Source: Thermoflavimicrobium dichotomicum
GTDB taxonomy: Bacteria; Bacillota; Bacilli; Thermoactinomycetales; Thermoactinomycetaceae
Direction: 5' to 3'
Length of the DNA: 64,000 bases
Assembly (NCBI RefSeq): GCF_900114055.1
Contig: NZ_FORR01000001.1
Span: 310,001 to 374,000, forward strand
Shown: in pieces, positions 28,301-39,364 of the stretch
Layout: every line of letters begins with the position of its first letter
Numbering within the stretch: position 1 is the stretch's first letter
Made by a program: the position numbers and the translations under genes
The notes under the pieces: model-generated
What the model saw: only the letters and a program-made list of their open reading frames with translations
The model's database searches: none
What the model was told of the DNA's origin: nothing

Positions 28301-28486
28301 CTTTTCATTTTCTTCCGCAGATTGTCCAGGAACAGAAATCTGAATCCACAATGCCGGATAAGAAGTATCAGGCATAATCTCTTTAGAAATTTGTGTAGCT
28401 GTAAACAATCCTCCGCCTAAAACGAGCAAGCAGAGAATGAACAAGGCGATCCCGTTTTTTAAACTCCACTGTGTCAGTCGAAACAT
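25379..28486 (-). CDS. RND-family multidrug/lipopeptide exporter
   Basis: A 1035-residue AcrB/HAE1-type RND transporter. It has an N-terminal membrane segment (about 12-30), two large extracytoplasmic loops and two six-helix bundles (around 330-540 and 850-1010). Family motifs are GLAVAVGRIVDDSIVVIENI in TM4, carrying the proton-relay aspartates, and GIVVTNAVVLLDRVENNRRKG in TM10. B. subtilis SwrC is the best-known relative in this group; it works without an outer-membrane partner. No adaptor gene is adjacent. The upstream response regulator and kinase genes, in the same direction, probably control it. Confidence 0.92.
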   Translation of the reverse strand: MFRLTQWSLKNGIALFILCLLVLGGGLFTATQISKEIMPDTSYPALWIQISVPGQSAEENEKTITRPLEEKIMAANEAQKVVSTTSSHMVSVQVEYPYGTDLDKVNSKLEAIVNSLKIPEHAERQILSNDNAMNTIYYFALTSKNPDQLQQKLNNTIIPELKKINGIANVDVQGEKKAKWLIEVNQDKAKAKGISLQTIKETLNAKNTDMTVGAVESDGKTIPVDIKGDLRSINDLKELTITSNAATGAGQPGQPSAVSPKVKLSDIATIKQTSEDTEISRFNQEPAFVISVTKEKSGNTVELTKAVQKVIDKYKSEANYQVYPIFSFGNEIETSISKLVKEGLFGALFTVVVIALFLRSFRATIISIISLPVSILLTITVLDQVGYTLNVMTLGGLAVAVGRIVDDSIVVIENIYRWLQERGNQFSRKEIAFQATKEVMSAVASSTFVTCVVFLPLALIEGYAGELFRPFALAVAFSILTSLLVAIMLIPVLGKAFLTKVKHKETEGKLASGYEKLLRLALKRRGWVIALAILLLIGSVSLVPMLGFSLMPSGSSSALMVGMVLPATTELKKTDEVAKKVENYLKNKKEIEYSSAEVGQSVDMMSMQKKENEARFMVRLKKGYTADQMMSSMKREITNLVKAEVPQAEVSVDEYSMGAENQGNNINIELYGDDLLALEKASKQVEDLLKQNDQLKNVKNEMNEVRTKWSISLNQKGKDLNLDPNQLMGFMNDQLQPVEIVDYKLNQDKINLTIAYDKKMTSKEKLLDLKIPTSSGEKPLKEVANLVEEKTPIDIKREDGHTLANVTAQVKGNDVYAVSQKVQKDVAALKLPEGVSLKTTGGSEEINKEFAKMGIAMLTAIGLVFLLLSITFQGLLTPLVILTSILFVPIGSFGSLLLAKQPLSLSALIGILMLIGIVVTNAVVLLDRVENNRRKGMDVDEAIVEAGKVRLRPILMTAVATVFALIPLALSSDTESLSAILISKGLAITVIGGLTTSTLLTLVIVPSFYRAVDRFRRNKERFEEEIDQIGSEKTA

Positions 28487-28752
28487 CTGGTTACCAACCC
28501 TCCATTTGTTTTGTCCATGCTGAATGTATCATGTCAATATGAACTCAGTATGAACAGAATAATGATAGATACAAAAAAAATTTGACAGATAATTGACGAA
28601 AATTATATCGATAATGGATATACTGAGGCTGTTGACAAACCCGGTTTTCCTTTTCCAGTTGAGCAGAGGAAAATGAACCCCTATGCTAAAATGAATCCTT
28701 GGATAACATTCTGACATAGCTTCCTCATCAAAACTTCAGTCCGTTTCTCCAT

Positions 28753-30126
28753 TTATTTCAAGTACTTTCGTCTCGATTGTTTTAAGGGAAGAGTGACAAT
28801 AAAGGTACTTCCTTGTCCCGGCTTGCTTTTTACATGAATCTCCCCCCGATGTATTTCAACAATTTTCTTTACAATGGCCAATCCAATCCCGCTACCACTT
28901 TTCCTGGATCGTGATTTATCCACCTTGTAAAATCGATCAAATATCCGTTTTTGATCTTCTTCTGCAATACCAATGCCGGTATCTTCAATACAAACATTCA
29001 CCTGCCGCACCCATTTCACCAGACGAACCCGGATACGACCGCCTTCAGGCGTGTATTTAATACTGTTGTGTATCAGATTAATCCACACTTGCTTCAGCAA
29101 CTCTTTATCTGCTTCTATTCGCTGTTTCGCCAAATCCACTTCAACTTCTATCTTTTTTTGTGTCCACTCTGATTCGGTATAAAGAATGACATCACGAATC
29201 TGTTCATCCAGCCAAAACGTTTCCGGCTCAAAAGGATGATGATCGGACTCTAACGAAGATAGACGCAGTAAATTTTCTGTCAACTTCGATAACCGTTCAC
29301 TTTCTGATTCAATAATATCCAAATACTCCCACCTCTCCTCTTGTGAAAGATTTTTATGTTTTAACACCTTCGAAAAACCACGAATCGACGTGAGAGGAGA
29401 CTGGATTTCATGTGAAACATCTGAGATAAATTCCTTACGCATTTGCTCCATTTTCTTCAAATCCTGTGCCATCGATTCAAAACTCCTGGCCAGCTCTCCA
29501 ATCTCATCTTTTCTTGTCAGATTTAACTTGACATCAAAATTCCCTTTGGCCAGCTGTTTTGTCACTTTTGTCATGTTCTTGAGCGGTTTTATGATATATT
29601 GAGAAGCAACTGCAATCAAAAGACTTCCCGTAAGTAGCACACAAAAAAACCCCAAGTACACAATTTGAATAAATCCCTTTTCTAATGCTGATTCATCACT
29701 GGTATACACAAATAAAGCATACCTTTTATTCTCTTTTTGAAAAGGTAAACCGACAATCGGGTGAAATCGATCTCTTGCATCTTCCCGGTATACATTTCCC
29801 TTGATTACCTGCTCTACCTTTTGTGGTGAGATTTGTTCGTCTTTATGAAGATTTTCTCCAAACGTCTTCAATAATCCAGACGAGTCATACAGGCGAAAAT
29901 TCACAAACATGGACTTATGCAACAAATCCATAATCGATTCCATCTCTTTTAAACTTCGTTTTTCATACAAAGCAATAAAACTCTGTCCTTGCTTGATCAA
30001 ATATTGCTCTTGTTCATCTCCATACTTACTTTCAAGTAACAGATAAATCGTTACAAGTCCAGCGATAATACTGACGATCACCGTCCCGATATAGACGATT
30101 ACAATTCGTGTATACAAAGTTTTCAT
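28753..30126 (-). CDS. Sensor histidine kinase
   Basis: A membrane sensor kinase of 457 residues from the ATG at 30126, which overlaps the regulator stop codon (ATGA) behind GGAGG. Membrane segments at about 8-30 and 142-165 flank an extracellular sensor domain. Then come HAMP, the phospho-acceptor box FISDVSHEIQSPLTSIRGF, and the ATPase domain with NLIHNSIKYTPEGG (N box), EDTGIGI (G1) and SGSGIGLAIVKKI (G2). The regulator-kinase-RND order suggests the system senses envelope stress or a drug and induces the exporter. The signal is unknown. Confidence 0.92.
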   Translation of the reverse strand: MKTLYTRIVIVYIGTVIVSIIAGLVTIYLLLESKYGDEQEQYLIKQGQSFIALYEKRSLKEMESIMDLLHKSMFVNFRLYDSSGLLKTFGENLHKDEQISPQKVEQVIKGNVYREDARDRFHPIVGLPFQKENKRYALFVYTSDESALEKGFIQIVYLGFFCVLLTGSLLIAVASQYIIKPLKNMTKVTKQLAKGNFDVKLNLTRKDEIGELARSFESMAQDLKKMEQMRKEFISDVSHEIQSPLTSIRGFSKVLKHKNLSQEERWEYLDIIESESERLSKLTENLLRLSSLESDHHPFEPETFWLDEQIRDVILYTESEWTQKKIEVEVDLAKQRIEADKELLKQVWINLIHNSIKYTPEGGRIRVRLVKWVRQVNVCIEDTGIGIAEEDQKRIFDRFYKVDKSRSRKSGSGIGLAIVKKIVEIHRGEIHVKSKPGQGSTFIVTLPLKQSRRKYLK

Positions 30127-30797
30127 TTCTTTACCTCCAACCGATACCCCAAACCACGGACAGTCACAATCATAAATTGATCCGCCCATGGTTTAAAGCG
30201 CTGACGCAGGCGCTTAATATGTACATCAACCGTGCGTTCATCCCCTTCATAGTCCATTCCCCAAATCTGTTCGATTAATTGAGCACGGGTAAACGTTTTT
30301 CCCGGATAACTTACCAATTTAAATAACAGTTGAAATTCTTTCTGAGGGAGAGACCAACTTTTTCCCGCAACCGTCACTGTTTGTTCCCTTTTATTTAACT
30401 GAATTTCACCGATGCTAATGGTCTCTGAAAAAGCAATTTGGTAACGTCTCAAAAGGGCTTTCACCCTCATTACGAGCTCAACAGGATCAAACGGTTTTAC
30501 CAGATAATCATCTGTTCCCACTTGAAATCCCTTGACTTTATCGGCTCTTTCCCCTTTGGCTGTTACCATGAGGATGGGGATCGAAAAAGAGCGGCGAATT
30601 TCTTCACATATAGTAAAACCATCCTTGTATGGCAACATAATATCGAGAATGACCAAATCAATGACTTGACTGTACATTTGATTTAATGCTTCTTCTCCAT
30701 CGTCTGCTTGAACCACTTCAAATCCTTCCATCTCCAAATACACTTTGATCAAACGCTGAATATGGGGATCATCCTCTATAACCAAAATTCGTGCCAT
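30123..30797 (-). CDS. OmpR/PhoB-family response regulator
   Basis: A 224-residue transcription regulator. The receiver domain has the acidic pair in VIEDDPHIQ, the phosphorylated aspartate in LVILDIMLPYKDG (about Asp53) and the lysine in DDYLVKPFDP. The C-terminal winged-helix domain has GKTFTRAQLIEQIWG and DERTVDVHIKRLRQRF. It is first in a unit with the histidine kinase (4-base overlap) and probably the RND exporter. It diverges from panE across a 176-base gap. Confidence 0.94.
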   Translation of the reverse strand: MARILVIEDDPHIQRLIKVYLEMEGFEVVQADDGEEALNQMYSQVIDLVILDIMLPYKDGFTICEEIRRSFSIPILMVTAKGERADKVKGFQVGTDDYLVKPFDPVELVMRVKALLRRYQIAFSETISIGEIQLNKREQTVTVAGKSWSLPQKEFQLLFKLVSYPGKTFTRAQLIEQIWGMDYEGDERTVDVHIKRLRQRFKPWADQFMIVTVRGLGYRLEVKK

Positions 30798-30973
30798 TTT
30801 ATGACCACCTTGCTTTCATTTCCCAGTCTATCCTAATCCATAACCAATGATTTTACTTTTTGATACTCTCATTATAGAATGAAAATAATTCAGGTTCGTT
30901 GGTCAAGAAATTAACAACCACAACAAGAATAGCTAAAAGAATCAAACTTGTACATAAAAAGGGGAGAAAATAC

Positions 30974-31888
30974 ATGCGGGTATTAGTGGTCGGGGCTGGA
31001 GGAGTTGGTGGCTACTTTGGTGGACGTCTAGTGCAAAAGGGAGTCGATGTCACTTTTCTTGTACGTCCACGTCGCAAACAGCAATTGGATCAAGAAGGCC
31101 TAATCATTCATAGTGTGCATGGTAATGCCTCCCTTCGGGTAAAAACGCTACAAGCGGGAGACAAGAGTGATCCCTTTGACCTCATCTTACTCTCAGTAAA
31201 AGCCTATCATTTAGATGAAGCTCTTCACTCACTCCATCCTTATGTGAGTAAAAACACCACGATTTTGCCTTTACTCAATGGCATTAGCCATCTGGATAAA
31301 CTGAAGCAAATGTTTGGCGAACCATTCGTTTTAGGCGGCTTATGCTTTATTGAATCCACTTTAAATCAAAATGGACATATTGAGCATTATAGTCCGCAAC
31401 ATGACTTGGTATATGGAGAGCTGGACGGCGAATACAGCGATCGCATCAAAAAGATCGAGCAATTATTTGCGGGTGCCAATCTGAACGCATATGCCAGTCG
31501 CCATATTATCAAGCGCATGTGGCATAAATATATTTTCATCAGTGCCATGAGTGGGATTACTTCACTGACGCGTAGTAGCCTGGGTCCCATCCTCACTTCA
31601 CCTTATGGAAAAGAAGTATTGGAACGTCTGCTCCATGAAATTATCGCCATCGCCAAAACTCAGGAACCATCCATTGATCCAGATATCGACTTGCAAATCA
31701 TGAAAACAGTAACGGAAATATCACCCACATTCAAATCATCGATGCAACGTGATTTGGAAAAAGGATTACCAATTGAAACCGATCATCTGCACGGTACCCT
31801 GTTACGGTTAGCTCCTGAAAACCTGGATGCGCCTCTTTTAAAAACCGTATATAGTACCTTAATGATTTATGAACAAAGTCGAACATAG
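30974..31888 (+). CDS. panE: 2-dehydropantoate 2-reductase
   Basis: PanE reduces ketopantoate with NADPH in pantothenate (CoA) synthesis. Started at the ATG at 30974 behind GGGGAG it has 304 residues. It shows the Rossmann loop VVGAGGVGGYFGGRL (about 5-19), the family segment VKAYHLDEALHSL and PLLNGISHLDKL, and the catalytic lysine region HIIKRMWHKYIFI (about 178-190). Family members include other ketoacid reductases, so the exact substrate is probable only. It is a single plus-strand gene ended by a shared terminator. Confidence 0.87.
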   Translation: MRVLVVGAGGVGGYFGGRLVQKGVDVTFLVRPRRKQQLDQEGLIIHSVHGNASLRVKTLQAGDKSDPFDLILLSVKAYHLDEALHSLHPYVSKNTTILPLLNGISHLDKLKQMFGEPFVLGGLCFIESTLNQNGHIEHYSPQHDLVYGELDGEYSDRIKKIEQLFAGANLNAYASRHIIKRMWHKYIFISAMSGITSLTRSSLGPILTSPYGKEVLERLLHEIIAIAKTQEPSIDPDIDLQIMKTVTEISPTFKSSMQRDLEKGLPIETDHLHGTLLRLAPENLDAPLLKTVYSTLMIYEQSRT

Positions 31889-31903
31889 TCCAATGATGAA
31901 AAC

Positions 31904-31934
31904 AAGCCAGCTACCGCTTTATGGCAGCTGGCTT
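31904..31934. terminator. Bidirectional terminator between panE and the COX IV gene
   Basis: AAGCCAGCT and AGCTGGCTT form a 9-bp stem that extends by further G-C/G-T pairs, between two convergent genes. A TTTTC follows on the minus strand. Confidence 0.75.
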
Positions 31935-31939
31935 ATCAT

Positions 31940-32254
31940 TTACATCAGTACAATTCCAACAGCTGAAACACTGGCAATCACGATGGCAAAAATCATGATG
32001 ACAATAACAGTCCCATACCCTTTTTGGTCCAGATGCATAAAAGTAAATAATTGCAAGACAGCTTGTATGATGGCAGCAATAAGAATAATCCAAAAGGTTG
32101 TCTGTGTATCAAATTTCGGGAAAGCAACCAGATAAAATGCAATCGCTGTAAAAATAAGCATCAAGACAAAAGAGAAAAGATATTTCGTCACACCGCTTTT
32201 TAATCTTTTTTTCTCAACCGGAGCGTCAGGTCGATGGTATAAACCAGGTTTCAT
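31940..32254 (-). CDS. Cytochrome c oxidase subunit IV family protein
   Basis: A 104-residue protein with three membrane segments (about 27-46, 53-71 and 79-103) and the family mark QAVLQLFTFMHLDQKGYG, seen in CtaF and related subunit IV proteins of heme-copper oxidases. The usual neighbours (ctaC, ctaD, ctaE) are absent, so this is an orphan copy. It could serve an oxidase coded elsewhere. TTGAGGTGAT precedes the ATG. It ends at the shared terminator with panE. Confidence 0.82.
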   Translation of the reverse strand: MKPGLYHRPDAPVEKKRLKSGVTKYLFSFVLMLIFTAIAFYLVAFPKFDTQTTFWIILIAAIIQAVLQLFTFMHLDQKGYGTVIVIMIFAIVIASVSAVGIVLM

Positions 32255-32409
32255 CCAACCATCACCTCAAAATGAATATACAATTCAATTTATTTGATTT
32301 TATGCCTATTTATATTATATACTAAATATTTTGTTTATGATGGGTATTTTTGCTTAATCGCCCACTAAAATAATCCTTCTAATCATATTGCAAAGAACAA
32401 ATCTTTACT

Positions 32410-32437
32410 TTGACATTTTTTCATTTTTACATATAAT
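32410..32437 (+). promoter_or_regulatory. Sigma-A promoter of the riboswitch-ribU unit
   Basis: Perfect TTGACA (32410-32415) and perfect TATAAT (32432-32437) at 16 bases, about 30 bases ahead of the FMN aptamer. Confidence 0.8.
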
Positions 32438-32466
32438 AAAAGAAAAAAGTGAATAAAGATTCAATC

Positions 32467-32598
32467 GATCCTTCGGGGCAGGGTGGAATTCCCGACCGGC
32501 GGTGATGGCAATAAGCCTCAGTCCGTGACCCGCTCTATTAGCGGTGGATTCGGTGCAAATCCGAAACCGACAGTTACAGTCTGGATGGGAGAAGGATG
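32467..32598 (+). ncRNA. FMN riboswitch (RFN element)
   Basis: All conserved parts of the RFN aptamer are present in order: CTTCGGGGCAGGGTG, the ACCGGCGGTGATG segment, AGTCCGTGACCCG, GGTGGATTCGGTGCAAATC and the closing ACAGTCTGGATGGGAGAAGG. The P1 helix pairs ATCCTTC with GAAGGAT. About 180 bases further is a terminator and then ribU. FMN binding is known in this class to favour termination, so riboflavin uptake would be switched off when FMN is plentiful. Confidence 0.97.
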
Positions 32599-32779
32599 AC
32601 TTCACGTACGGTTTTAAACCGACAGGGGTTGAAATATGCCGTTTGACAAAGGGGTTTGTGTGCTTTTTTTCATATACAGGATCTCTTTGTCTCATGGTTA
32701 CCTCTATGTTCAGCATTCTGGGGGCTTTTTTGTCTTTAGAGATGGCATCTTTCAACACGAAATCACTGAAAGCGGTCTC

Positions 32780-32814
32780 GCCCGGAGGAAGAATTTTCTT
32801 CTTTCGGGCTTTTT
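32780..32814 (+). terminator. Terminator of the FMN riboswitch expression platform
   Basis: GCCCGGAGGAAGAA pairs with TTCTTTCGGGC and is followed by TTTTT. It lies between the aptamer and ribU, the expected place for transcriptional control. The antiterminator pairing cannot be settled by eye because the spacer is long. Confidence 0.8.
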
Positions 32815-32866
32815 GATTCTTCCGTACGGGTTGTCATCAGACACACAAGATAAAGGAGTGTTTCTG

Positions 32867-33457
32867 ATGCAACAACAAATGACTGAGCGTCATCATTTAA
32901 CAAAAACCATCTTCCTGTCTTTACTTGGAGGAAGTGCTTTTCTGATTCAATATTTTGATTTTCCTATTCCGGGACTTCCCGCTTTTTTGAAAATTGACTT
33001 CAGTGAAATTCCAGCACTAATCGGTACTTTTATATACGGCCCAGTTGCGGGTATAATCATTGAGTTTTTTAAAAATCTGCTTCATTTTCTATTTCATGGA
33101 AGTGAAACAGGGGCGATCCCGTTAGGACAACTATCGAATTTCGTCGCTGGAAGCATTTTCATTACCGTCACTTATTTTATTAGCAAAAAGGTAAAGGGCC
33201 TGAAAGGCTTGCTATGGGGCTTAGGCATTGCTACATGTGTAACAACGATCCTGATGACTTTGGCGAACTATTTTGTTCTGTTTCCGCTCTATAGCCTTTT
33301 GATTCATTTGACATTTGCTGATCCGGAAAAATTAGCCATTGTCCTGTACGGTGTCGCCCCGTTTAATGTGATAAAAGGTTTCTTCATCACTTTGATTTTT
33401 ATCCCACTCTACCTCAAAATGAAACCATACCTGGAAAGACATATTTCTTTTAGTTAA
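32867..33457 (+). CDS. ribU: Riboflavin ECF transporter S component
   Basis: RibU is the substrate-binding membrane part of an energy-coupling-factor transporter for riboflavin. Started at the ATG at 32867 behind AAAGGAG, it has 196 residues and about six membrane segments. Family features are LPAFLKIDFSEIPALIGTF near residue 38 and GPVAGIIIEFFKNLLHFL near residue 57. The FMN riboswitch upstream confirms the substrate class. The ATPase and T components are expected elsewhere in the genome. Confidence 0.93.
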   Translation: MQQQMTERHHLTKTIFLSLLGGSAFLIQYFDFPIPGLPAFLKIDFSEIPALIGTFIYGPVAGIIIEFFKNLLHFLFHGSETGAIPLGQLSNFVAGSIFITVTYFISKKVKGLKGLLWGLGIATCVTTILMTLANYFVLFPLYSLLIHLTFADPEKLAIVLYGVAPFNVIKGFFITLIFIPLYLKMKPYLERHISFS

Positions 33458-33515
33458 TGGATCTTTTTTGCATATCATACCTCGATCTTTTTGATTTTAT
33501 TTTCCATATCGATAC

Positions 33516-33555
33516 AAAAAGAGCTGTTGGTTTAAACATAGCCAACAGCTCTTTT
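33516..33555 (-). terminator. Terminator of pyrG (bidirectional with ribU)
   Basis: AAAAGAGCTGTTGG pairs with CCAACAGCTCTTTT, starting three bases after the pyrG stop; T runs flank both strands. Confidence 0.88.
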
Positions 33556-33558
33556 CAC

Positions 33559-35272
<1,714 letters not shown>

Positions 35273-35322
35273 AATCACACCTCCTATATAAATGATGCCC
35301 CAAATATGAACAAAATAGAAAG

Positions 35323-35347
35323 AGCGCCCCCAAATCCAGGGGCGCTC
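35323..35347 (-). terminator. Terminator of rpoE
   Basis: GAGCGCCC and GGGCGCTC form a perfect 8-bp GC-rich stem, followed on the minus strand by TTTC. It separates rpoE from pyrG. Confidence 0.75.
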
Positions 35348-35453
35348 CTTATTTCTTCAATTCAAAGCCAAGGTTGCTATAAACCGTACTTGATAGAGCC
35401 CAAAAGTAAGTTTAGCGAAGGGGAATTGCTTTGTCAAGAAAGTCTTGAGCCCG

Positions 35454-35918
35454 TTACAGTTCATCCTCATCCTCGTCATCTGCAACGATATCATCTTCTT
35501 CCAGATCGTCAGGGAATGGAGTCTCTTCATCAAAATCATCCAAATCATGGCGATCCAAATCATCCAGCTCTAAATCATAGTCGTCGCTCTCTTCGTATAA
35601 CTCTTCATCCAACTCATCATCATATTCCTTGATGTTGGCCACTACAGCCGAATCTGTAGTCTGTTCAGTTGGATACCAATCTTTTATTCCCCATAAACTT
35701 CGACCAACGCAAACAAAGCGACCATCGATGTTTATATCCGTATACAGCTGCGCAATGTATTGATTGATTTCTTCCTCGGCAAACCCTTTTAAATTCGCTA
35801 TCTCTTTCATCAAGTCGAGATATTGCATGGGTTCCCCTTTCTGCTTCAGCAGATCATAAGCTATATCAACCATTGATGTTTCCATAATTTTTTCCATTGT
35901 CAGGTTGTCGCTCAACAT
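35454..35918 (-). CDS. rpoE: RNA polymerase delta subunit
   Basis: Delta speeds recycling of RNA polymerase and is specific to Gram-positive bacteria. The N-terminal folded domain (MEKIMETSMVDIAYDLLKQ to FVCVGRSLWGIKDWYP, about residues 7-85) is followed by a very acidic, aspartate/glutamate-rich tail to the end. About 154 residues. I use the ATG at 35918, seven bases behind AAGGA; a GTG six bases earlier is too close to that site. Its place beside pyrG is the Bacillus order. Confidence 0.95.
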   Translation of the reverse strand: MLSDNLTMEKIMETSMVDIAYDLLKQKGEPMQYLDLMKEIANLKGFAEEEINQYIAQLYTDINIDGRFVCVGRSLWGIKDWYPTEQTTDSAVVANIKEYDDELDEELYEESDDYDLELDDLDRHDLDDFDEETPFPDDLEEDDIVADDEDEDEL

Positions 35919-36057
35919 GGACACATCCTTCCATATGGCTTCGATCGCTTGGGATCTACGCTCATATTATCTCGTACAACTATTTTAACCAAATAACCAT
36001 CGAAGTCAACCAAAATCCCTTTTTCGCTCAAAAAGATCATCTCTATATTTATTCACC

Positions 36058-36097
36058 AAAACAGGCCGTTGACCTGCCAGATCTGTCAACGACCTGT
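36058..36097 (-). terminator. Terminator of icmF (GTTGAC type)
   Basis: ACAGGCCGTTGAC pairs with GTCAACGACCTGT over 12 of 13 positions, 16 bases after the icmF stop, and is followed on the minus strand by TTTT. Confidence 0.75.
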
Positions 36098-36112
36098 AAA
36101 GTGAAGTAACAA

Positions 36113-39100
36113 TTACATGTTACGGCGGTACTGCCCACCTACTTCGTAAAGAGCATTGGTAATTTGTCCAAGCGTAGCCACTTTTACCGTTTCCATCAGT
36201 TCAGCAAAAATGTTCCCGCCTTCACGTGCTACCTGTTTTAGCCGCTCCAAGGCGACTTTCGCTTCTTCCCGATGTTTTTCTTTAAATTGTTTCACATGCT
36301 CCACCTGTGAACGCTTTTCTTCTTCAGTTGCGCGTGTGAGTTGAATTTCCGGCTCTTCAGGCGGGTTAGGATTTTCAAAGGTGTTGACTCCAATAATCGG
36401 CAATTCACCCGAGTGCTTTTTCATTTCATAGTAAAGGGATTCATCCTGGATTTTGCTACGTTGATACTGGGTTTCCATCGCTCCAAGCACTCCACCACGA
36501 TCACTAATCCGTTCAAATTCCCTTAATACAGCTTCTTCCACCAAATCAGTCAGTTCTTCAATAATAAAGGAGCCCTGCAAAGGATTTTCATTCTTCGCCA
36601 ATCCCAATTCTTTGGTAATAATCATTTGGATGGCCATCGCACGACGGACGGATTCTTCTGTTGGAGTGGTAATCGCTTCATCATACGCATTGGTATGCAA
36701 GGAGTTACATTGATCATAAATGGCCATCAATGCCTGTAATGTAGTACGAATATCGTTAAAGTCGATCTCTTGCGCATGAAGAGAACGTCCAGAAGTTTGG
36801 ATATGATATTTCAATTTTTGACTCCGCTCATTGGCTCCATAGAGATATTTCATGACAATCGCCCAGATCCGGCGAGCTACTCTGCCAATAACCGAATACT
36901 CTGCATCCAGCCCATTGCTAAAGAAGAAAGAGAGGTTGCGTGCAAAGTCATCGACTTTCATTCCACGGCTTAAATAATACTCTACATAGGTAAACGCATT
37001 GGCTAAAGTAAAAGCCAGTTGAGTAATCGGATTCGCTCCTGCTTCCGCAATGTGATATCCGCTGATACTGACAGAGTAGTAGTTACGTACTCCATGTTCA
37101 ATAAAATATTCCTGAATATCGCCCATCATTTTCAATGCAAACTCGGTAGAGAAAATACAAGTGTTTTGCCCTTGATCTTCTTTTAGAATATCAGCTTGAA
37201 CGGTTCCGCGCACGGTTTGAAGTGTATATCTTTTAATCTCTTCTTTTTCTTCTGCGGAAGGCTCCCGGCCATGCTCCTGGCGGAACTTTTCAATCTGCTG
37301 ATCAATCGCTGTGTTGAAAAACATGGCCAAAATGATCGGCGCAGGACCATTAATGGTCATGGAAACACTGGTATTCGGTGCACAAAGGTCAAACCCTTTA
37401 TAGAGCTCTTTCATATTTTCCAGAGTGCAAATACTGACTCCAGATTCTCCGATTTTCCCATAAATATCTGGCCGCTCTGCCGGATCTTCTCCATACAGGG
37501 TTACACTGTCAAATGCAGTGGATAGACGCTTCGCAGGATCATTCTTAGATAAATAATGAAACCGCTTATTGGTTCGCTCAGGTGTACCTTCACCCGCAAA
37601 CTGACGCTTCGGATCTTCATCGGTGCGTTTGAGAGGGAATACCCCTGCTGTATATGGAAAATAACCTGGCAAATTTTCTTTGTGCAACCAACGCAACAAC
37701 TCGCCCCAATCTTTGTATTTGGGCAGTGCGATTTTTGGAATGCGACTCCCTGCCAGGGTTTCTGTATATAACGGAGTAACAATTTCCCGATCCCGCACTT
37801 TGGTCACAAATTGATCCTGTTTGTATTTTTTCACAATTTCAGGCCATGCAGTCAGTGCCTGTTTATTCTCTTCGGAAAGCTGTTTCCTAAGTTCCTCTTC
37901 TTTTTGCTCCAGCTTTTTGACGATGGTATCATCTGACTCTGATTTCTTAAACAGCTCCTTGACACCATGCACCTGATAAAGCTGGCTGGCCACCCCGGCC
38001 TGCCGTTTGGACTCTTCATGATATTTGCGTACGGTATTCACAATATCTCGCAGATAATGGGTACGTTCTGGGGGAATAATGTGTTGTCTTTGCATCTTTT
38101 GCCCTTCAATGTTAAGGGAAGATGACCAATTGACCTGCATTTTTTCATTTAGACGATCAATGAGTGCCCGATAGAAAATATTGGTTCCTGGATCATTAAA
38201 ACGGCTGGCCATTGTCCCATATACCGGGATTTGATCATCGGGCACATCAAAGAGTTGATGATTGCGCCGATATTGCTTCTTTACATCACGCAAAGCATCT
38301 TCTGAACCCTTGCGATCAAATTTGTTGATCGCAACCAGGTCTGCATAATCAAGCATTTCAATTTTTTCGAGTTGCGAAGGTGAGCCATATTCTGATGTCA
38401 TCACATAAACGGATAAATCACTGATGGATACCACATCTGCATTTCCTTGCCCAATTCCACTCGTCTCTACAATGATCAAGTCATAACCTGCCTGTTTCAT
38501 GACGGCAATCGCTTCACGAATCGCCCCACTCAGTTCAGAACGGGTCTTGCGGGTTGCAAAGCTGCGCATATAAACCCGAGGATGGTGAATGGCATTCATG
38601 CGAATGCGGTCACCCAAGAGTGCTCCACCTGTTTTTTGTTTGGAAGGATCAATGGATAAAATAGCAACTTTTTTATCCGTAAAATCATGGATAAATCGCC
38701 GCACTAACTCGTCTGTCAATGAACTTTTACCTGCTCCACCAGTTCCTGTGATCCCGACAACTGGTACCATACGGTCAACCGGTTTCATGATTTCTTGCAA
38801 AATCGGTTGCATCCGTTCTCGCAATTGCTTGTCTTCGGCGAGCTGTTCCACAAAGGTGAGCAATCGGGCAATGGCTCGAATATCCCCCTGTTTGACCTTT
38901 TCCAACTCCCAAGTAATCTCGGTGACGGTTGGAAAATCGGTTTCGCGGATCATGCAATTAATAATCCCCTGTAAACCCAGGCGACGTCCATCATGTGGCG
39001 AAAAAATCTTCACCACACCGTATTCTTCCAATTCCTTGATTTCACGTGGAACAATAACACCTCCCCCGCCGCCAAACACCCGAATATGGGACGCCCCTCT

Positions 39101-39364
39101 TTCTTTCAACAAATCAACCATATATTTAAAGAATTCCATATGCCCGCCTTGATAAGAAGAGACAGCGATTCCCTGGACATCCTCTTGAATCGCCGCTTCC
39201 ACGATTTCGTTAACAGAGCGGTTATGCCCTAAATGAATCACTTCGACTCCCGATGATTGCAATAACCGCCGAAACAAGTTAATGGAAGCGTCATGGCCAT
39301 CAAACAAACTGGCAGCAGTAACAAAGCGAACCGCATGTTTAGGACGAAGCACTTCTGTTTCCAT
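36113..39364 (-). CDS. icmF: Fused isobutyryl-CoA mutase IcmF
   Basis: IcmF rearranges isobutyryl-CoA and n-butyryl-CoA with coenzyme B12 and carries its own G-protein chaperone. Domains in order: B12-binding domain with [11 protein letters not shown] (about 22-32), MeaI-type GTPase with [13 protein letters not shown] (about 205-217) and [10 protein letters not shown], then the mutase barrel with [15 protein letters not shown]. The segment [15 protein letters not shown] and that Phe agree with IcmF, not methylmalonyl-CoA mutase. About 1083 residues. The ATG at 39364 has AGAGG eight bases away; it overlaps the end of tetR. It links valine/butyrate metabolism to the adjacent acyl-CoA genes. Confidence 0.95.
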   Translation of the reverse strand: METEVLRPKHAVRFVTAASLFDGHDASINLFRRLLQSSGVEVIHLGHNRSVNEIVEAAIQEDVQGIAVSSYQGGHMEFFKYMVDLLKERGASHIRVFGGGGGVIVPREIKELEEYGVVKIFSPHDGRRLGLQGIINCMIRETDFPTVTEITWELEKVKQGDIRAIARLLTFVEQLAEDKQLRERMQPILQEIMKPVDRMVPVVGITGTGGAGKSSLTDELVRRFIHDFTDKKVAILSIDPSKQKTGGALLGDRIRMNAIHHPRVYMRSFATRKTRSELSGAIREAIAVMKQAGYDLIIVETSGIGQGNADVVSISDLSVYVMTSEYGSPSQLEKIEMLDYADLVAINKFDRKGSEDALRDVKKQYRRNHQLFDVPDDQIPVYGTMASRFNDPGTNIFYRALIDRLNEKMQVNWSSSLNIEGQKMQRQHIIPPERTHYLRDIVNTVRKYHEESKRQAGVASQLYQVHGVKELFKKSESDDTIVKKLEQKEEELRKQLSEENKQALTAWPEIVKKYKQDQFVTKVRDREIVTPLYTETLAGSRIPKIALPKYKDWGELLRWLHKENLPGYFPYTAGVFPLKRTDEDPKRQFAGEGTPERTNKRFHYLSKNDPAKRLSTAFDSVTLYGEDPAERPDIYGKIGESGVSICTLENMKELYKGFDLCAPNTSVSMTINGPAPIILAMFFNTAIDQQIEKFRQEHGREPSAEEKEEIKRYTLQTVRGTVQADILKEDQGQNTCIFSTEFALKMMGDIQEYFIEHGVRNYYSVSISGYHIAEAGANPITQLAFTLANAFTYVEYYLSRGMKVDDFARNLSFFFSNGLDAEYSVIGRVARRIWAIVMKYLYGANERSQKLKYHIQTSGRSLHAQEIDFNDIRTTLQALMAIYDQCNSLHTNAYDEAITTPTEESVRRAMAIQMIITKELGLAKNENPLQGSFIIEELTDLVEEAVLREFERISDRGGVLGAMETQYQRSKIQDESLYYEMKKHSGELPIIGVNTFENPNPPEEPEIQLTRATEEEKRSQVEHVKQFKEKHREEAKVALERLKQVAREGGNIFAELMETVKVATLGQITNALYEVGGQYRRNM

